Below are positions 6,279 through 9,192 of a stretch of DNA of 9,192 nucleotides, piece after piece. The DNA is from Casimicrobiaceae bacterium (GTDB lineage Bacteria > Pseudomonadota > Gammaproteobacteria > Burkholderiales > Casimicrobiaceae): NCBI GenBank assembly GCA_955652025.1, contig CATPAO010000311.1:1-9192 (forward strand), written 5' to 3'. How positions within the stretch are numbered: the stretch's first letter is position 1; the number at the start of each line of letters is the position of its first letter. Under the pieces are notes generated by a model. It saw only the letters and a list, made by a program, of their open reading frames with translations, did no database searches and was not told where the DNA came from. Position numbers and translations under genes: made by a program.

Positions 6279-8277
6279 ATGCCATTAAGCTACGTCGATC
6301 TCGTGCTGGCCGCGATTGCGGCATGGCTTGCGATCGGCGTGGTGGGCGTCCTGCGGCCGCATCATTTGGCGTTCGTCAGTCGGCTGTTGTTCCCGCTCGG
6401 CGCCGCCGTGGGGCTGGCGCTGGCCGGCGTGGCGTTCGGCGCGCTCGGCGCGCCGCCACAATCGATCGTGCTGCCGCTCGGTTTGCCCGACCTGCCGTTT
6501 CATTGGCGGCTCGATGCGCTGGCCGCGTTTTTCCTGCTGCTGCTAGGCGCCACCGCGGCCGCCGTCTCGCTGTTCTCCGCCGGCTATTTCCGTTCGAGCC
6601 AAGGGACGCCGCCCGGTCTCGTCTGTTTTCAGTACCACGTATTTCTCGCCGCGATGGCGATGGTGATCGTCGCCGACGATGGGTACGCGTTCATGGTCGC
6701 GTGGGAGGCGATGGCCCTCGCGTCGTACTTTCTGGTCACGACCGAGCACCGGATTCCGGAGATCCGTCGCGCCGGATTTCTCTATCTCTTGATCGCCCAC
6801 ATCGGTGCGATTGCGATCCTGCTGTGCTTCGGCGCATTGCAGGGCGGCGGCGATTACACATTCGACGCGATGCGCGCGGCGCGGCGCACCGACGCGTGGG
6901 CGTCGGCGGCGTTCTTCCTCGCTCTGTTCGGATTCGGTGCGAAGGCGGGCCTCTTGCCTCTGCATATCTGGCTGCCGGAAGCGCATCCGGCCGCGCCGTC
7001 GCCGGTGTCGGCGCTGATGAGTGGCGTCATGCTGAAGACGGCGATCTACGGACTGCTCCGCGTGTCGTTCGATCTGATCGTAACGCAGCTCTGGTGGTGG
7101 GGCGTCGCGGCACTCGCGCTCGGATTGGTGAGCGCTCTGTTCGGCGTGATTTTCGCGGCCGTACAGATCGACATGAAGCGCCTCCTCGCGTACTCGTCGA
7201 TCGAGAACATTGGCATCATCGTCGCCGGCATCGGCCTCGCGATCCTCTTCAAGGCCTACGACAAGACGCTGGTCGCCCGCGATCACCCTGACCGCCGTCC
7301 TGTACCACTGCCTTAATCATGCACTGTTCAAGTCGCTTTTGTTCCTCGCCACCGGCTCGGTGCTCCACGCGACGAAGGCGCGCAACCTGGGCAAGCTGGG
7401 CGGTCTCATCCGCCGGATGCCGTGGGTCGCGTGGACGGCGCTCGTCGGCACGCTCGCGATCGCCGGTCTGCCGCCGCTGAACGGCTTCGTTTCGGAGTGG
7501 CTGCTCCTGCAGGCGTTTCTGTTCACGCCCAGCCTGCCGCAGTCGTTCGTCAACATGCTGGTTCCGCTCGCCGCCGCGGCGCTGGTGCTCGCGGTCGCGC
7601 TCGCCGCGTACGTGATGGTCAAGTTCTACGGCGTGATCTTTCTCGGGCGGCCGCGCGAGGCGAACCTCGCCTACGCCAAGGATTGCGGGACGTTCGAACG
7701 CGTCGCACTGGTCTACCTCGCCGTCGCCTGCGTCGTGCTCGGCATCTTCCCCGTCAACGTGATCGGCCTGCTCGATCCGGTCAACGCGATGCTGATCGGC
7801 AGCACGGTGAGCCATGCGGCGACCGACAATTGGCTGTTGCTGGCGCCGATCAACGCCGATCGCTCGAGCTACAGCCCGCTGATCGTGCTGGTGGTGATCG
7901 TCGCGGTCGTGTTGCTGACGATGCGGATCGTCCATCGCCTGTACCACGGTCGCGTGCGCGCCGCGCCACCGTGGGATTGCGGATTTCCGCAGCAGACGCC
8001 GCGGATGCAGGACTCGGCGGAAGGCTTCGGCCAGCCGATACGCCAGGTCTTCGAGCCGTTCTTCCGGATCGAGCGTCATCTGCCGACCCCGTTCGACGCC
8101 GCGCCGCGTTACTCGATGCGGATCGGCGATCCGTTCTGGAACTGGATCTACCAGCCGATCATCCGGGCGGCGGAGTTTGCCGCGCGCATCGTCGGACGGA
8201 TCCAACAGGGACGCATCTCGGTGTACCTGACGTACAGCTTCTTCACGTTGCTCGCGCTGTTGTTCTTCGTGCGATGA
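6279..8277 (+). pseudogene. hyfB: HyfB-like proton-translocating subunit (ND5/NuoL-type), frameshifted
   Basis: Two overlapping frames together encode one HyfB/HycC-type membrane subunit of about 665 residues, close to the about 670 of E. coli HyfB. These antiporter-like subunits form the proton-pumping arm of group 4 [NiFe]-hydrogenases and related complexes. The first frame (6279-7316) has the conserved helix glutamate in FMVAWEAMALASYFLV, the KAGLLPLHIWLPEAHPAAPS signature and KTAIYGLLR. It ends spuriously with DHPDRRPVPLP. The second frame picks up at 7279 with AITLTAVLYHCLNHALFKS, which holds the expected discontinuous-helix lysine, and ends with the HyfB-type tail (WDCGFPQQTPRM, then YSFFTLLALLFFVR). 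One extra C in CCC at 7276-7278 explains the break. Without repair the product stops at 345 residues, losing the second half of the channel. No strong Shine-Dalgarno precedes ATG 6279. The end overlaps hyfC as ATGA. The frameshift may be real decay or a base-calling error. Confidence 0.88.
7276..7278 (+). other. Probable +1 frameshift site in hyfB
   Basis: The upstream frame reads LVA up to codon 7275-7277. Dropping one C from the CCC run joins it directly to AITLTAVLYH in the next frame, restoring continuous HyfB homology with no lost or extra residues. No slippery heptamer or downstream pseudoknot was recognised, so programmed frameshifting is not favoured. Confidence 0.75.
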
Positions 8278-9192
8278 CGCCGGCCGGCTTCCTGTCGCAG
8301 CTCCTGCAACTGGCGATCGCACTGGTACTCGCCCCGCTGCTTGTCGGCTGGGTCAACATGTGCCGCGCGTGGCTCGCCAACCGGTCGGCGCCGTCGATCC
8401 TGCTGCCCTATCGAACGATCCGCAAGCTGTTCATGAAGGACGCGGTCGTGGCCGAGAACGCGTCGCCGATCTTTCGCACGATGCCCTACATCGTGTTCGG
8501 CGCGATGTGCTGCGCGGCCGCGATCGTCCCGTCGCTCGCCACCGACCTGCCATTCGCCCGCGCCGCCGATGCGATCGCGTTAGTCGGCCTGTTCGCGCTG
8601 GCGCGCGTCTTCATCGCGCTCGCCGCGATGGATATCGGCACGGCGTTCGGCTCGATGGGCGCGCGGCGCGAAATGTTCGTCGGCTTCCTGGCCGAGCCCG
8701 CGCTGCTGATGGTGCTGTTCACCGCCAGCCTGATCTCCGGATCGACGTCGCTGCCGACGATCGTCGACACGCTGGCGCATCGCGAGCTTGCGATCTTTCC
8801 CAGCCTGGCGCTCGCCGGCGTCGCGTTCACGATGGTCTCGCTCGCCGAGAACGCGCGGATCCCGATCGACAATCCGACAACGCATCTCGAGCTCACGATG
8901 ATCCACGAGGCGATGGTCCTCGAGTATTCGGCGCGCCATCTCGCGCTGATCGAGTGGGCGTCCGCGCTCAAGTTATTCAACTACTCGTGCGTGGGACTCG
9001 CGCTGTTCTTTCCTTTCGGCATCGCGTCGGGCGGCGACTGGGTCGCACTCCTCGGCGCGGCGCCCGCGCTGATCGCCAAGCTGGCCGTCGGCGGCTTCGC
9101 GCTCGCGCTGATCGAGACGCTGTCGGCGAAGCTTCGCATCTTCCGCGCGCCGGAATTTCTCGGAACGGCGTTCCTGCTGGCCGTCCTTGCGA
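8274..9192 (+). CDS. hyfC: HyfC/HycD-like membrane subunit (NuoH-type), C-terminus beyond window
   Basis: An open frame from ATG 8274 runs off the right edge after 306 codons and begins MTPAGFLSQLLQLAIALVLA. It is a multi-helix membrane protein of the NuoH/ND1 superfamily, in the HyfC/HycD branch. That subunit anchors the peripheral hydrogenase or electron-transfer arm and links it to proton pumping. Diagnostic stretches are AMDIGTAFGSMGARREMFVG, FLAEPALLMV, AENARIPIDNPTTHLELTMI and HEAMVLEYSARHLALIEWAS. E. coli HyfC is about 320 residues, so only the last helix end should be missing. The ATG overlaps the TGA of hyfB (ATGA, 8274-8277), implying translational coupling. hyfE, hyfF and hycE/hycG-like genes would be expected next, but none is in the window. 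No internal stop or frameshift was seen. Confidence 0.92.
   Translation, partial: MTPAGFLSQLLQLAIALVLAPLLVGWVNMCRAWLANRSAPSILLPYRTIRKLFMKDAVVAENASPIFRTMPYIVFGAMCCAAAIVPSLATDLPFARAADAIALVGLFALARVFIALAAMDIGTAFGSMGARREMFVGFLAEPALLMVLFTASLISGSTSLPTIVDTLAHRELAIFPSLALAGVAFTMVSLAENARIPIDNPTTHLELTMIHEAMVLEYSARHLALIEWASALKLFNYSCVGLALFFPFGIASGGDWVALLGAAPALIAKLAVGGFALALIETLSAKLRIFRAPEFLGTAFLLAVLA

Noticed and set aside
6236..6288. Two tiny overlapping frames (9 and 8 codons) chained by ATGA between metG and hyfB, suggestive of a leader peptide cascade.
   Set aside because: They are too short, no Shine-Dalgarno is evident, and ATGA arises easily by chance here. No attenuator structure was recognised.
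7249..8322. A 357-codon open frame on the minus strand.
   Set aside because: It is antisense to the second half of hyfB, with charged, low-information composition and no recognisable domain.
1..9192. tRNA or rRNA genes, CRISPR arrays, insertion sequences and phage or toxin-antitoxin modules.
   Set aside because: No cloverleaf-like sequence, regular repeat-spacer pattern, transposase motif or paired small genes was found on either strand.

Overview
The window is a high-GC bacterial chromosome segment, most likely from a betaproteobacterium, possibly Burkholderiales-like. The evidence is protein-level: an Mrp/ApbC and a Dcd of betaproteobacterial style (overlapping by 4 bp, next to metG), a MetG with a four-cysteine zinc insert and a fused C-terminal tRNA-binding domain, and strong G/C codon bias. 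The assignment comes from recognising the proteins, not from a search.

The left half (1-3962) is coded on the minus strand. Read in transcription order from the centre leftwards it holds: mrp/apbC (Fe-S carrier P-loop ATPase), broken by an in-frame TAG; dcd (dCTP deaminase), overlapping mrp by ATGA; an MFS transporter 29 bp further on; a DUF1326 protein with a cysteine cluster; and the 5' part of a membrane protein that looks like DUF2182. The last two are separated by 132 bp holding two stem-loops, one of them with a REP-like core.

The right half (4080-9192) is coded on the plus strand: metG, then, 39 bp later, the first genes of a Hyf/Hyc-type membrane complex. These are hyfB, an antiporter-like subunit with a single-base frameshift, and hyfC, a NuoH/HycD-like subunit that runs off the edge. 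The 117 bp between mrp and metG form a divergent promoter region with a TAGAAT hexamer facing each way.

Functionally the window mixes housekeeping genes (Fe-S delivery, dUTP supply for thymidylate, Met-tRNA charging) with accessory modules: a putative metal-related DUF1326/DUF2182 pair and the membrane arm of an energy-converting hydrogenase or related complex. No complete new system is visible. The most informative oddities are the two single-base lesions in otherwise full-length conserved genes (mrp, hyfB), a palindromic repeat-like sequence carried in frame inside the metG linker, and the REP-like hairpin between DUF1326 and DUF2182. No rRNA, tRNA, CRISPR array, insertion sequence or transposase was seen.
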